A DNA stretch of 64,000 nucleotides from Verrucomicrobiota bacterium (GTDB taxonomy: Bacteria; Verrucomicrobiota; Verrucomicrobiia; Chthoniobacterales; Terrimicrobiaceae): assembly GCA_026398255.1 (NCBI GenBank), contig JAPLTG010000032.1, positions 186,001 to 250,000 of the forward strand, given 5' to 3'. Positions 42,701 through 51,238 of the stretch are shown here, piece after piece. The notes under the pieces are model-generated. The model was not told where the DNA came from and ran no database searches. It worked only from the letters and a program-made list of their open reading frames with translations. Numbering within the stretch: position 1 is the stretch's first letter; the number at the start of each line of letters is the position of its first letter. The translations under genes were made by a program, and so were the position numbers.

Positions 42701-45700
42701 GCCTTGGGAAATATTGGTTGCAAAAATGCGCAAGTTGCCTCCTGCGGAAAGAGGAACTCCGGCGAGCCCTGATTGGGTAATTGCCACGCTGCCTATGGCG
42801 TCATCCGTGTCATAGGCAAAGATGTCGAACTTCCCAAGAGTGGTGGGATAAACTTGGGCGGACTCCAGCGTAATGCTTCCTGCTACGCTCAAAGTTCCGC
42901 TGCCCCGGATATCGCCATTATTCGCCGTGATATGGAGTGATCCTGTATCCATCATAACCAATGTGCCGACATCCACATGACTGGCTCTAAGCGAAAGGCT
43001 TCCCGGCCCGGTAGTTGGCGTTACAGACAGTTTGCCACTCGCATCGTTGAAGGGGCTGAAGGTTTCGGAAGGATGGAGTGGGGGGCGGAACTCCTGACCG
43101 ATCGCAATATAGGGAGCAGAAATGGAAACCTGATCGTCGGTCTGAACAATCCCACCTGCCGCAATGCGAACATAGCCATCCGCTTGGATGTTCACAGGGC
43201 CGATGAATTTGACATTTCCGCCGTGCGGAATCGTAGCCGAGGGGAAATACTCGTAACCCAAATCCAACGCGGAAAAGCCTCCCGACTTGAATCGATCGAT
43301 GGCAAAAAAACCACCCCCGGTAATTTCGGAGCCCTCCGAATCCAATACGCTGGATCCAACACCCAAATTCGTATTTTCCGCTCCGATCAAATTGCCGGAT
43401 TGTTGCACCGAAAGGGTGATATCCGCCCCCGATTGCAGGTTGAATGCATCCGAGGAGACCACCAACAAACCGCCAACGGCTGTCGGGCCTCCGGATTTTC
43501 CAAGCAGTGTCGCATCCGAAAGCAGGAGCTGGGAGCCGAGAAGCCTGATCGTGCCGCCGTTGCTGTCCACTCCAACGCGCACGGATTGTTGGCCCCAAGG
43601 CTTTGTAACCAAACCATGCCGGTGCGAGGGTCTCTGCGCGGTATTCAGAGAGGAGGGGTGAATGTCCAATTCATTTGAAATGCCTGACACATCGAGGACA
43701 GCTCCGGATTCCGCTACGATGTTGCCAGCCAAACGGATCGAGCCACCTCCGAGAACTTCTCCCATGTTTCTCCCGAAGGAATCAGGCATTTCCCGCGTCG
43801 CTCCACGGGCAAGCAAACGGGCTGTTGGGGCGATATAGACAGTGGTGAGTGCCGATGTTGAGGAGGCCGCCTGCTGGGCGGCGAGAGGAAATCTGCTTCC
43901 GCCCTCGATGGAGATGCTCCCGGCGGGAGTTTCGATGGAACCGAAAACAGAAACAGTCTGCCCCTTCAGTGAGACAGCACCGCCAATGTCGGTTTTGATT
44001 TTGGCACCTGCACCAAGGACAATCGAACCGATCGCTTCCACCTCTTCATCCGTGAAGGAATCATCCACACCAAGTGCGGTAAGTGAAAGTCCCGCCGCAG
44101 AGCGAATACCCTCGGGAAGCAGCATTTTGACAAGTCCCAAGCCGCTATTCAGAACATGCGGCCGGACGACTACAGATTCAGTGATGGGTTCGATGGTGGT
44201 TCCAGGCAGAACATGGAGAGCAGGCTCATCCGATCCCGGTTGCCCAATCGCGCGGATGGAGAAATTGGAAAAGCCACCTTTTTGGAAAAAGCCAGGGCTT
44301 AAATCGAGTGTGGTGCCGCCACGATCCGTTGTCGCTCCAAGTCTCGCACGCATCGCTTGAAGAGTGAGGGAGCCGCCGGTGCTCGAGGAATAGGCCTCGA
44401 GGATGGATGGCAGCCCCAAAGTCCCCCCGACTGATGTGCTCAAAAGAGGATCCTTGCCAGCCAACAGTGAAATCGAGCCGCCTTTTCCCTTAGTGTATTT
44501 ACCCCTGCCATTCATCGCTACCCCGCCCGATGCGCGGATGGCAGTTTCTGAACCGGCAAAGATCGAAAATCCCTCCAACTTCACACTGCCGCCGTCGATG
44601 GCCCGTCGCGAGTTGTGTGCCAAGGCGGAGGTGAGTCGCTCATCTGAAATGGTTCCAGCAACATTCAATTCCACTCCTGGCCCAATACGAATGATACCAG
44701 TGCCCTCGACGACCTCTGGTGCTGGTTGTCCCACCAATTCCTCGGTGGCAGTTTGCTCGGCATAGAGGAATGGCGAGTAGTTATAGGCCGTAGCAGATAG
44801 CGAACCTCCGGGAATCAAGACGGAGGAAAGAATCGAAATATTAGTGGCCTGGAGCGTCAGAGAGCCGCCAGCGGCCATTTTAACCGGCTCCCCCGCGACC
44901 TGTATCGTGCCTCCTTTGTTTTCGAGTGTGACATGGCCAAAGCCTCCTTCTTCTTCCTCAAGAATTGATGACGGAATCGTGAGTGTTTGCCCCATCTCCA
45001 AACCGGGGATGCTGACTCCCGCACCAGTGCCAAGAACCAGCGCAGGTGGAGCAGAGATTTGATCCAAATAAACTGTGCCTGTCGGAGTTTCGACCGGTTT
45101 CTGATTGCGAAAACGAAGAGCCAAAGAAGAGTGCCCAGCGGGTGTGTTGAGTTGTTTCGGCCCAGTAACTGTTCGACCGCTCAATTCTCCCGAGATGTCA
45201 ACGGCTGGGGCGGCGATATCGATGGAGCCGCCCGAAGCGCCAGCAATGTATTCTTTTTCGGTGTAAGCACCCGTTGGAGCCAACGCATGGCGATAGGTTT
45301 TGGGGTTTCCCCATTTGGCCGAGACTTTTTCGGAGCCTCCGGTGTGGATTCCATCGTAAACAACATCCGGAGTCGCATCTGCGATGTTGATCAAATTGCC
45401 ATTTCGTAGAAGCCGCGTCGTTTGAATCAATCCGCCTTCGTTCCGGGTGTAGCCGCCGGATACATTCAATTCGGCGCCGGATGCCACAGCTACCGATTCA
45501 CCGGCTTGGATGGCAATCGTGCCGCCCCGTATTGTGAGTTGGGCGGCGTTTCTTTCGATGATATTTGCCAAGCCGTTAGCATCGCCCAGAGGTGTTCCCA
45601 TCCAAAAACGCCCTCCGTAAACACCTGTTTTGCGGAGATCGATTCGGAGGTTCTTTCCACGCAGATCGCTGTCCCTTTGTAATGGGGAATCCGCCAGTTC

Positions 45701-47401
45701 GTTTCCACGCAACTGGACATCCATGACATGATGCGAAAGAGGCACAAAAACATCCGGAGTTCCCGAGACATCAAGAATTGCGCCAGATGAGAAGTTTACT
45801 GTGCCACCAGTGTAAATAAATGGCGTGCGGAGCGCGGATTGGAGGGTCTCTTCAATTTCGCCATCTGCGTTGAAGATCGTGCGATTCAAACTTTCGTCAT
45901 CCTTGTAGCTCCATGTGCCCGCGCGAATTCCGACATCGCCGGAAGGAGCAAGCAGAGTGGATCCGGCAGAAAAAGATATGGCATTTCCTTGAAAATTGAT
46001 TTGCGAGTTTTGAGAGAGTTTTGTGCCGGGAATCGACTTGGTAGAGGCATAGTCCGGAAGGATGCGGGTGAGGCTTTTAGAACCCATCACGACTTCGCCA
46101 GCAAACTGGTTGATAAACATCGGAGCGCCATCGCCAAGAGTTCCTGAATTGTCAAAATTCGGGTTGGCTACAGCCCCGTAGTTGGCGAGGAGATCAATCC
46201 GACCGTTCAAGTTTACGGAAGTCGTGCTTTCCAAAACACCGCTTTGCTCAATCCTTTTTCCCGCAACAACAATCGAGCCGGTTGGAGATTCAATGATCCC
46301 AGAATTTTGAACAGTTCCCGCGTAGGGATCGACGCCATCGAGATCAACTGCACCCACCCATACATCTAGTCCTCGTAGGCTAGGGTCGGAGCCGTCGTGT
46401 TCACGCATTCCTACCTGCAAACCGGCGGCGAGGATGGTTTGGCCGGCGGGGGTGGAGATTTCGCCTTCGTTGCGGACATTGGCTCCGACGAGCATGATGC
46501 GGCCGCCGTTGCCGCCGGTGAGTTCGGGGCTTGATATTTTTGCCCCGCGCTCGACGACAATATCGCCCAAAACCTCGGGGACATCTGTGGGAGTGAAGGT
46601 TGGTGTGCCGTCGGAACCTCCGGGGACTTCCAAGGCACTGAAAAGAAACTGGGCGTCTTTGTTGTTGAGGAGGCCGTTGGTGATGAGGTTGTCGTTGATC
46701 GGGAGGGTGGAGGCAACGAGGGCGCGGGTGTTGATTTGGGAGCCGGCGCCGAAGACGATACCGTTTTGGTTGATGATGTAGACTTGGCCCTGGGCGTTGA
46801 TTTTTCCACGAATTTCGGAGGGTTTGGCGGTGGGGTCGAAGACTTTGTTAAAGGCGATCCATTTGCCGGAATCGGCTCCGCCGGCGGATTGGTCGAAATT
46901 GACGGTGGTTTGGCTGCCGACATTGAAGGTTTCCCAGTGGAGGAGGGCTTGGGAGGCGGTTTGGGTGATGTTGACATTGTTGCCGGAGGCGGTGGGGGCG
47001 TTGGCGCCTTGCCACTTGGCGTTGGCGCCGGTGAGGACTTTGAGGCCGCCTTCGGCGAGTCCATTGGGGATGGTGCCAGCTCCGGCGGCGGCGCGGGCGG
47101 CGGCTTGGAGGGCTCGCATGTCGTTGACGGCCTTTGTGGTGCGGGCGAGGCGGTCTTGGGCGCGGACCTTGGCGGCTTGGGCGGCTTCGGCTCCCGCGTT
47201 GGCGCGGGCCTCGGCGTTGCGGGGGGCGTTTTTCGCGGAGGCTCCGCCGCGAAGGATGTCGCCTGCGTAGAGTGAGGAGGGGGCGCCGAGGGCCATGGCG
47301 GCGAGGAGGAGTGCGGAGACTCCGGCTCGGAAGCGGTGGAGGCGGGCCAGCGGCTGGAAGGCGCGGATACGGTGGCGTGATGGTCTGCGAAACTCGGACA
47401 T
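36671..47401 (-). CDS. Giant filamentous-haemagglutinin-type TpsA adhesin
   Basis: 3,576 residues in this frame (about 3,896 with the out-of-frame tail). A long signal (about residues 1-47, ending SLYAG) precedes the TPS secretion domain: NVNITQTASQALLHWETFNVGSQTTVNF, FNKVFDPTAKPSEIRGKINAQGQVYIINQNGIVFGAGSQINT. The bulk is right-handed beta-helix repeats built of short strands (IxVxxGAxL, GGSIxLxA). Around residues 1705-1760 there is a CBM5/12-like motif with AWNSGADYSAGDLVSHNARQY and TAYWVEVP. The last third resembles the DUF3739-type tail of FHA-family proteins. It ends the operon that begins with its TpsB transporter, 78 bases after ppiC. Confidence 0.9.
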   Translation of the reverse strand: MSEFRRPSRHRIRAFQPLARLHRFRAGVSALLLAAMALGAPSSLYAGDILRGGASAKNAPRNAEARANAGAEAAQAAKVRAQDRLARTTKAVNDMRALQAAARAAAGAGTIPNGLAEGGLKVLTGANAKWQGANAPTASGNNVNITQTASQALLHWETFNVGSQTTVNFDQSAGGADSGKWIAFNKVFDPTAKPSEIRGKINAQGQVYIINQNGIVFGAGSQINTRALVASTLPINDNLITNGLLNNKDAQFLFSALEVPGGSDGTPTFTPTDVPEVLGDIVVERGAKISSPELTGGNGGRIMLVGANVRNEGEISTPAGQTILAAGLQVGMREHDGSDPSLRGLDVWVGAVDLDGVDPYAGTVQNSGIIESPTGSIVVAGKRIEQSGVLESTTSVNLNGRIDLLANYGAVANPNFDNSGTLGDGAPMFINQFAGEVVMGSKSLTRILPDYASTKSIPGTKLSQNSQINFQGNAISFSAGSTLLAPSGDVGIRAGTWSYKDDESLNRTIFNADGEIEETLQSALRTPFIYTGGTVNFSSGAILDVSGTPDVFVPLSHHVMDVQLRGNELADSPLQRDSDLRGKNLRIDLRKTGVYGGRFWMGTPLGDANGLANIIERNAAQLTIRGGTIAIQAGESVAVASGAELNVSGGYTRNEGGLIQTTRLLRNGNLINIADATPDVVYDGIHTGGSEKVSAKWGNPKTYRHALAPTGAYTEKEYIAGASGGSIDIAAPAVDISGELSGRTVTGPKQLNTPAGHSSLALRFRNQKPVETPTGTVYLDQISAPPALVLGTGAGVSIPGLEMGQTLTIPSSILEEEEGGFGHVTLENKGGTIQVAGEPVKMAAGGSLTLQATNISILSSVLIPGGSLSATAYNYSPFLYAEQTATEELVGQPAPEVVEGTGIIRIGPGVELNVAGTISDERLTSALAHNSRRAIDGGSVKLEGFSIFAGSETAIRASGGVAMNGRGKYTKGKGGSISLLAGKDPLLSTSVGGTLGLPSILEAYSSSTGGSLTLQAMRARLGATTDRGGTTLDLSPGFFQKGGFSNFSIRAIGQPGSDEPALHVLPGTTIEPITESVVVRPHVLNSGLGLVKMLLPEGIRSAAGLSLTALGVDDSFTDEEVEAIGSIVLGAGAKIKTDIGGAVSLKGQTVSVFGSIETPAGSISIEGGSRFPLAAQQAASSTSALTTVYIAPTARLLARGATREMPDSFGRNMGEVLGGGSIRLAGNIVAESGAVLDVSGISNELDIHPSSLNTAQRPSHRHGLVTKPWGQQSVRVGVDSNGGTIRLLGSQLLLSDATLLGKSGGPTAVGGLLVVSSDAFNLQSGADITLSVQQSGNLIGAENTNLGVGSSVLDSEGSEITGGGFFAIDRFKSGGFSALDLGYEYFPSATIPHGGNVKFIGPVNIQADGYVRIAAGGIVQTDDQVSISAPYIAIGQEFRPPLHPSETFSPFNDASGKLSVTPTTGPGSLSLRASHVDVGTLVMMDTGSLHITANNGDIRGSGTLSVAGSITLESAQVYPTTLGKFDIFAYDTDDAIGSVAITQSGLAGVPLSAGGNLRIFATNISQGGTLRAPFGSITLGWDGSDLNTATEDIDGPVNQVAGAETATPVASEINLLAGSTTSVSAIDPATGQGVVIPFGISPDGNTWVDPRGVNVTSTGMPEKTITVSGQGINQEAGSLIDLRGGGDLMAYRWVSGTGGSVDILGSPVAWNSGADYSAGDLVSHNARQYSARMALSPQDFNGSIPTPGRTAYWVEVPESFAVIPGFKAPLAPYALFNSSDYASSLGGDIGYTSGLKIGDRITLDSGYGLPAGTYTLLPRRYALLPGARLVTPTSSKSAGFVNAEGASFASGYRSNFFTKPDQATPMRSSYEILSPDVLANRAEYAVYSANDFIKSAAAAARTSVNQPLPMDSGSLSIHGESTLSLLGQVQTASAGGKGAAIDISSLAGITIGNDPEAASEVFLNAAILNSWKAESLLVGGQRVRTASGTRVDVKADSLLLDGAVLEGSDIILAAKNSLTLGAGSSIQTKNPSSAPRDLTTEGSSAFVRVDANNSSSLSRTGSIEENEASLTIGDDVALSGGSISLDSSRRALISESALIDSRRISIGSGTLLVDLEGTEPDNADILRLGGGFLDLLNQSDSLTLKAYSSLTIAGSGILGSENLTTLSLESGGILGNGGEVAVKAKNLLLSNPNAVAAPAETSRAGQISFQSNHLRLGKGEFTVAGYDLARFESEKGTIITNSGTLRGTGDLDFLTPTIASFRLSDYLIESDGSLNINYSEAAGDVASELGAKLSLFGSSVTIGSEITLPSGELDIRAKNGDVTISSALSVAGSSRTFYDVVKFADAGNIRITSDNGDILLTEGSSLSVKGDDDGGRAGTLEITASAGSFTNQGTLLGQSATGFKGGSFILDVGTTGDFAEINTPLEDGGFNELRSLRVRSGDVLVDQQVTSREFRLSTDAGSIRVSAGIDASGKTGGTISLAASGSLTLAESALLSVEGENFNSAGKGGMVELFAGSQINGAIDPTALLSIRAGSQILLGVDDYVAGGYLDTGSSASLGKFQGRLHLRAPRNDGNTDLLIDPLAGTIEGASAIIFEGYRLFDRTALGGVMNIALRDAIHADAQSFMTNEATIQSRLLAGRSDDLSAQTVVAPGFEIINRTGDLTLGLANPTGSDDIEGKSAADWDLSAMRYGSKNAPGLLTLRASGDIVFNNSLSDGFVSVQPGAEDPAIYTNNLSFEENGHSRLWLAQLQTINSNLPTNFQSWSYTITAGSDLASANAKSILSEDLLEEGKGSVVVGEFYPAVANSNNPDTNPDVPQVDAGAGQYATTANHLRINLTEIDEGTYDEEGNVITEGTGLLKDKGTRYEVVRTGTGDIEVNAGRDVQLRNQFATIYTAGVAVPDATRVLADGDFSTPIVAFDPTSHPEQGSMGRPSQAFTPQWAMAGGNLQIFAGNDIARVTQFTDSEDNISIIPDSSHQFTSNWLYRRGHVDPATGKFGAIEFQDSNGDTIVDSSASTAWWIDYSNFFQGFGTLAGGDIALVAKNDIVNADAVSPTNARMAGIGAEENLAPDLANLIEFGGGDLKIEAGRNIDGGLYYAERGQGILQAGGEVKTNAARSPSLGLLGALGAYSESLLTSTEPEIFLPETWLPTALFVGKGSFEVSAKQDILLGPIANAFLMPAGLGNKFWYKSYFSTFSPDSSVDVKSLGGDVTFRSSTILPLEFGAKPILTAWIQQQNLFNVEGADIYSSNSQPWTRLSESTLEGFGSVMNLIPPTLKVGAFAGSVNTIGSLILSPASRGNLEIVAAESVNGLQPAGKTEFQDEAGNLYSLMGWISSTINLSDANPAAIPGTTAPLSYYGYAGESGVLYESSANFLANIDKALGETGSYAGNDAAIDLKRLRHGDSLLHAGDTEPVRVYTGNGDISGLVLYAPKFSKITSGGSISDVAFYLQNLDANDISIVSAAGDIIPYNEAATLRTEASNILAGNVVLDAPRITANNKAVTALAGDIQISGPGFLEVLAGANLDLGTGENLSDGTGTGIISIGNSRNPNLPFEGASIISLHRWGGGRSGSRPRW

Positions 47402-47479
47402 GCGGCGAATCCCCTTAAAATCGGCAACTGGTGGCCGGTATGGAGGGGCGGTTTTGTGAAAAAACTGTCGCTTGCAATC

Positions 47480-48346
47480 TCACTTTTTCGTGTCTGTTGA
47501 GAGAAGGCCGGGGAGGGCGATTTCGTTAATGGTCACGGGTGACTTGGCTTGGAGGCGCTCGAGGTAGGCTTGGCGGTTGAGGGCGGCGCGTTCCTGGCGA
47601 AGGGCGGCAGTGAGTTGGGGACGGACTTCCTCGAGGGTGGCGGTGCGGGGTTCGCGGACATCGAGGATTTTTACGAAATAAAATCCGTCACCGAGTTCGA
47701 TCGGGCCAGCAATGGAATCCTTGACCGCGCCGGTGAGCGCTTGGCGGATGGCGGGCTGGATGGATTCCTCGGCGAGCCAACCGACTTCTCCGCCCTTGGC
47801 GGCGCTGCGGGGTTCGTTGCTGTTGGATTTCGCAAGCGCGGCGAAGTCGCCCGATTTGACCTGCTTGGCGAGGGCATCGGCTTTGGACTTGGCTTTCGCC
47901 TTGTCGTCGGCAGAGGCGATGAAGATTTGGGCGAGGCGATATTCGCGGGGAAGGCGCAGGGAGTCTTTGCGGGATTCGTAGAGAGCGGTGATTTCCTCGT
48001 CGCCGGGATAGTTGGCGGGAACGGCGGTGACAGATTCGAGGAAACTCTCGGCGATCGCGGCGTCGCGCACGCGGGCGAGCAGGGCCTGGGTCTCCGGGTT
48101 TTTCTGCCAGTCGGCGGCTTTGGCTTCGTCGAGGAGTTGGCGCTGGAGAAGGACGGCGCGGACGGCGCGGCTGAGGGCAGCGGGGTTTTGGAGGAGGGCG
48201 TCGCGCTCGGAGGGCGAGACTTTGGCGAGGTAGGGTTGGACCTGCGAGGCGGTGATGTCCTTGTCCCCGGCGCGGGCGATGACGGGGTCGGCGGCTTGCA
48301 AGGGGAGGGCGGCGAGGAGGGTGAGGATGGCGGTGCGTGCTAGCAT
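47480..48346 (-). CDS. Periplasmic parvulin-type peptidyl-prolyl isomerase
   Basis: 288 residues with a signal peptide (LTLLAALPLQAA), an N-terminal SurA/PrsA-like chaperone segment (ARAGDKDITASQVQPYLAKVS, DALLQNPAALSRAVRAVLLQRQLLDEA) and one parvulin domain from about 140 to 235 (YRLAQIFIASADD, GDFAALAKSNSNEPRSAAKGGEVGWLAEE, GDGFYFVKILD). It is likely to help outer-membrane or secreted proteins fold. Its place directly before the giant adhesin points to that client. Confidence 0.9.
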   Translation of the reverse strand: MLARTAILTLLAALPLQAADPVIARAGDKDITASQVQPYLAKVSPSERDALLQNPAALSRAVRAVLLQRQLLDEAKAADWQKNPETQALLARVRDAAIAESFLESVTAVPANYPGDEEITALYESRKDSLRLPREYRLAQIFIASADDKAKAKSKADALAKQVKSGDFAALAKSNSNEPRSAAKGGEVGWLAEESIQPAIRQALTGAVKDSIAGPIELGDGFYFVKILDVREPRTATLEEVRPQLTAALRQERAALNRQAYLERLQAKSPVTINEIALPGLLSTDTKK

Positions 48347-48382
48347 GGGATTAGTTTTCTGGTTTCAGCGGAGAGGAATCTC

Positions 48383-48412
48383 CTCAGTGTTCTCTGTGTC
48401 CTCTGTGGTTAA
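48383..48412 (-). repeat. Interspersed 'accacagaggacacagag' repeat, copy 3
   Basis: ctcagtgttctctgtgtcctctgtggttaa, the reverse complement of the family at 8145-8173, here lying between the ppiC-like and coiled-coil genes of the adhesin operon. Confidence 0.65.
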
Positions 48413-49032
48413 TTCTGCTTTGGCTGATCGGCGGGGATGCGGGCGTCGGTGATTTGGTCAGCGAAGTCCTGGACGAGGCTTTGGAATTTCACGCGCTGGG
48501 CGGCTGTGAAGGGTTCGCGGGCGAGGATGGCGTCGCCGAGGCCGAATTTCTCGTAGCGTTCGAGCGTGGCCATCGAGGCCTTATACATCTCGATGTTTTT
48601 GAATTGCTGGTCCTGGACCTTGCGCTCGAGGCCGAGCGATTTGGCCTCGAGTTCGCGGCGTTGCATTTCGCGTTTCACGGCGAGCTTGCCGATCTCATCG
48701 TAGGATTTTTTCCATTTGGCGAGGGTGGCTTCCTGCTCGGCAATCGTGGCCTCGCGCTCGGCGAGGTTTTTTTTGAGGCCCGAGATGAGGTTGGTCGAGG
48801 TGTTGCGCTCGTCGGCGAGTTCCTTGGCGAGGGATTTGGATTTTTCCTCGAACTCCTGCGCCTTGGCCTCGGCGGCGTATTGAGAGGCCTGGGCTGCGGC
48901 GAGCTGGTTTTGGGCGTCGCGCAGTTTGAGCATGGTGTTTTTGAGGGCCTCGCGGAATTTCTCGGTGGGGTCCTCCTCGGCGGCGTGGAGGGAGGTGGCG
49001 GCTAGGAGCAGGATGAGGGCTGTTTTTTTCAT
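48409..49032 (-). CDS. Secreted coiled-coil protein
   Basis: 207 residues with a signal peptide (LILLLAATSLHAA), then an almost continuous coiled coil (about residues 25-150; heptads rich in Ala, Glu, Lys, Leu), and a short C-terminal region. I do not recognise a named family. Its location six bases after the porin gene within the adhesin operon suggests a periplasmic spacer or chaperone role similar to OmpH/Skp, but that is inference. Confidence 0.78.
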   Translation of the reverse strand: MKKTALILLLAATSLHAAEEDPTEKFREALKNTMLKLRDAQNQLAAAQASQYAAEAKAQEFEEKSKSLAKELADERNTSTNLISGLKKNLAEREATIAEQEATLAKWKKSYDEIGKLAVKREMQRRELEAKSLGLERKVQDQQFKNIEMYKASMATLERYEKFGLGDAILAREPFTAAQRVKFQSLVQDFADQITDARIPADQPKQN

Positions 49033-49038
49033 GTGGCG

Positions 49039-51234
49039 TCAGAACTTCGAGTTGATCTCGGCATAGATGATGTTGGTGTTGTATTGGGGGCCGGCGATGC
49101 TGTCCGAGCCCATCCAGCGCAGGCCGAGGTAGACATTTTCCGAGAGGGAGTAGAACCCGCCGATGGTGAAGCCTTGCATGTTCGTGCCGCCACCGCCGAA
49201 GTCGGAGTCGGTGAAGCCGTCGACCACCGCGTCAGAGCCGATCCAGCGGTAGCCGGTGTAGAGGAGCCAGTCGCCGCGTTTCTTGAGGGCCGGGGTGCCG
49301 ACGCGCAGATCGACATACCAACCGTAGGCGTCGCCTTCGAAGCCGCCGATGTCTGTGAGTTCGTTGGCATCCACAGGGCCGCGGTTGTTGACGGCGATGG
49401 CTTCGATATCGCCGTCGTTGAAGGCAAGGTTCTGGACGAACTCGCCGACGAGCGAGACGCGGACGGGTTCGAAGCCGTCGTAGTCGAGTTGGGAAGTGAG
49501 GGCGAGTTCGGTGAACTTCGTGGCGAGGCCGTAGTATTGCCACTGGTTGGTGGCGCCGTAGTCGTTACTGGCATCAGGCACGATATCGCGGATGGCCATG
49601 TAGGTATTGCCCTTCTGAGCGAAGGAGGGACGGCTGTTATCCGTGTCGCTCGCGTCGTTGACGGTGAGCGGGGTGTAAGGCGTCGAGAGTTGGCCCTCGA
49701 TGTTGTGGAACCAGTAAATGGCGGCGCCGGTTTTCCAAGTCCAGTCGTCCGCAAATTCCCATTCGAAGCCGGTCTGGGCGGCGAAGAGGTATTTGTCGTA
49801 GCTGGCGAATTTCTCGGGCTGGTTCGAGGAGAAATTGAAGTCGGTGTTGTAAACAACGAATGCGCCGCCGGTCAGGTAGGGCTGGAAGGTTTCGGTGACA
49901 TCGGCCTTGAGGGTGAAGGCGGTGCCGTCGAAGCCGAGGTCGTCATCCCAAGTGAGGCGGGTCGAGAAGAACGGATTGTCGAAACGGCCGACCCAGGCAG
50001 TGAGGCCGAGGATTTCCTCGTATTCGAAGTCGTAGCGCAGGAAGGCGCGGTCGAGCCAGATGGCATATTTGGCGAAATTGCCGCCCTGGTTTTGGGTGGC
50101 GGAGTTCGCAACGCCCATGCCTTGGTTGGTGGAGACGGGGGTGTTGTTGTTGCCGGTGGCGATGCGGAAGCCGCTGGTGAAATTTTCGCCCATGTCGAAG
50201 TCGAGGGCGAAGCGCATGCGCAACAGGTATTGGTTGCGGTTCTCATTAACATTGAGCTGGGGCGCGAATTGGTTGCCGGTGGTGTCGAAGGGAGTGCTGG
50301 TGTTGATCGCGTTGAAATTCGGGAACGCGCCAGTGGCATCGTTGCCGTTCGGGAAGTAGGTGCCGGCGTAGCGGAAGCGCAGGTCGAAGGTCGGGTCGGC
50401 TTTTTCCACCCAAGGGGGGAGTTTGAAAGTGTTCGCGATCTTTGCGCCAACACGGTCGGTGGCGAGTTCGAGTTTGATCTCTTCTTTGATCTGCTGCCTG
50501 ACTGGCTCTGGGATGTGGGTCACACGGATGTCGGAGGGCGAGGCGGGATTCGGATCGGTGGCGGGCGTGCTGCTGGCGACGACCTGAACGGCGGCGGCCT
50601 CGGCGATGGCGACCATTTCGGTCTGGGATTGCGCGCGGACGGCCATGGCCTCGGCCTCGGCTTGGCGGATCATCTCGCTGGCTTCGTCCTTGGTAAGGAT
50701 TCCGCGCTCAACGAGTTTGTTGATGAGGTTGATCGTGACATTGCCGGTGGGGGTGTGGGTTGCCGGGCCCGAGCCGAGCGGGGGTTCGGTCTCAGCGGGA
50801 ACGGGAGCCTTCGACTCGGAGGGGAGGGGAGCGATGCCTTGGGTCTCCTGCATGGAGACTTCGGATTCGCCCTTGTCGGCGTTGAGCGGCATGGGCGGGC
50901 GGTCGGCGGTGGGCTGGGATTTTTCAGGCTCTGGCGCGGCGGGTGCTGGAGTTGGCGCAGGGGCGGGTGCGTTTTTTTCCTCAGCGGCAGTCGGAGCGAT
51001 GCCCTGGGTCTCTTGCATGGAGACTTCGGATTCGCCCTTGTCGGCATTGAGCGGCATGGGCGGGCGGTCTTTCGCCGGTGTGGGAGCGGGTTCGGCGGCG
51101 GCGTATTCGAAGACGATTTGTTTTTTCGAACCCTCCTGCGATTGGGAGACGGTGTAGTCTTGGGCGATGGCCGCGGCGGGAATCAGGAGATAGGCGAGGG
51201 CGCGGAGGATGGTGGTTTTTTTTGGGACGAGCAT
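49039..51234 (-). CDS. Putative outer-membrane porin with periplasmic N-terminal region
   Basis: 731 residues. After a signal peptide (LLIPAAAIAQ) comes a Pro/Ala/Glu-rich linker holding a near-perfect 26-residue duplication (DRPPMPLNADKGESEVSMQE...). A helical segment (INKLVERGILTKDEASEMIRQAEAEAMA) resembling the 'putative porin' family comes next, then a beta barrel from about residue 275 (FDLRFRYAGTYFPNG, QYLLRMRFALDFDMGENFTSGFRIATG, FTIGGFYSLSENVYLGLRWMGSD) ending in a terminal Phe. The barrel fits PF16930-type porins. It lies four bases downstream of the TonB-like gene. Confidence 0.88.
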   Translation of the reverse strand: MLVPKKTTILRALAYLLIPAAAIAQDYTVSQSQEGSKKQIVFEYAAAEPAPTPAKDRPPMPLNADKGESEVSMQETQGIAPTAAEEKNAPAPAPTPAPAAPEPEKSQPTADRPPMPLNADKGESEVSMQETQGIAPLPSESKAPVPAETEPPLGSGPATHTPTGNVTINLINKLVERGILTKDEASEMIRQAEAEAMAVRAQSQTEMVAIAEAAAVQVVASSTPATDPNPASPSDIRVTHIPEPVRQQIKEEIKLELATDRVGAKIANTFKLPPWVEKADPTFDLRFRYAGTYFPNGNDATGAFPNFNAINTSTPFDTTGNQFAPQLNVNENRNQYLLRMRFALDFDMGENFTSGFRIATGNNNTPVSTNQGMGVANSATQNQGGNFAKYAIWLDRAFLRYDFEYEEILGLTAWVGRFDNPFFSTRLTWDDDLGFDGTAFTLKADVTETFQPYLTGGAFVVYNTDFNFSSNQPEKFASYDKYLFAAQTGFEWEFADDWTWKTGAAIYWFHNIEGQLSTPYTPLTVNDASDTDNSRPSFAQKGNTYMAIRDIVPDASNDYGATNQWQYYGLATKFTELALTSQLDYDGFEPVRVSLVGEFVQNLAFNDGDIEAIAVNNRGPVDANELTDIGGFEGDAYGWYVDLRVGTPALKKRGDWLLYTGYRWIGSDAVVDGFTDSDFGGGGTNMQGFTIGGFYSLSENVYLGLRWMGSDSIAGPQYNTNIIYAEINSKF
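50829..51070. repeat. Internal direct repeat in the porin gene
   Basis: Two copies of about 75 bases (50829-50903 and 50995-51070) encode DRPPMPLNADKGESEVSMQE plus TQGIAP. They differ by a few silent or near-silent changes and flank a Pro/Ala linker, indicating duplication within the exported N-terminal region. Confidence 0.85.
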
Positions 51235-51238
51235 GGGA

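Noticed and set aside
50829-51070. Could the repeats be a CRISPR array?
   Set aside because: There are only two copies, in frame within a gene and separated by a coding Pro/Ala linker; no cas genes are present.
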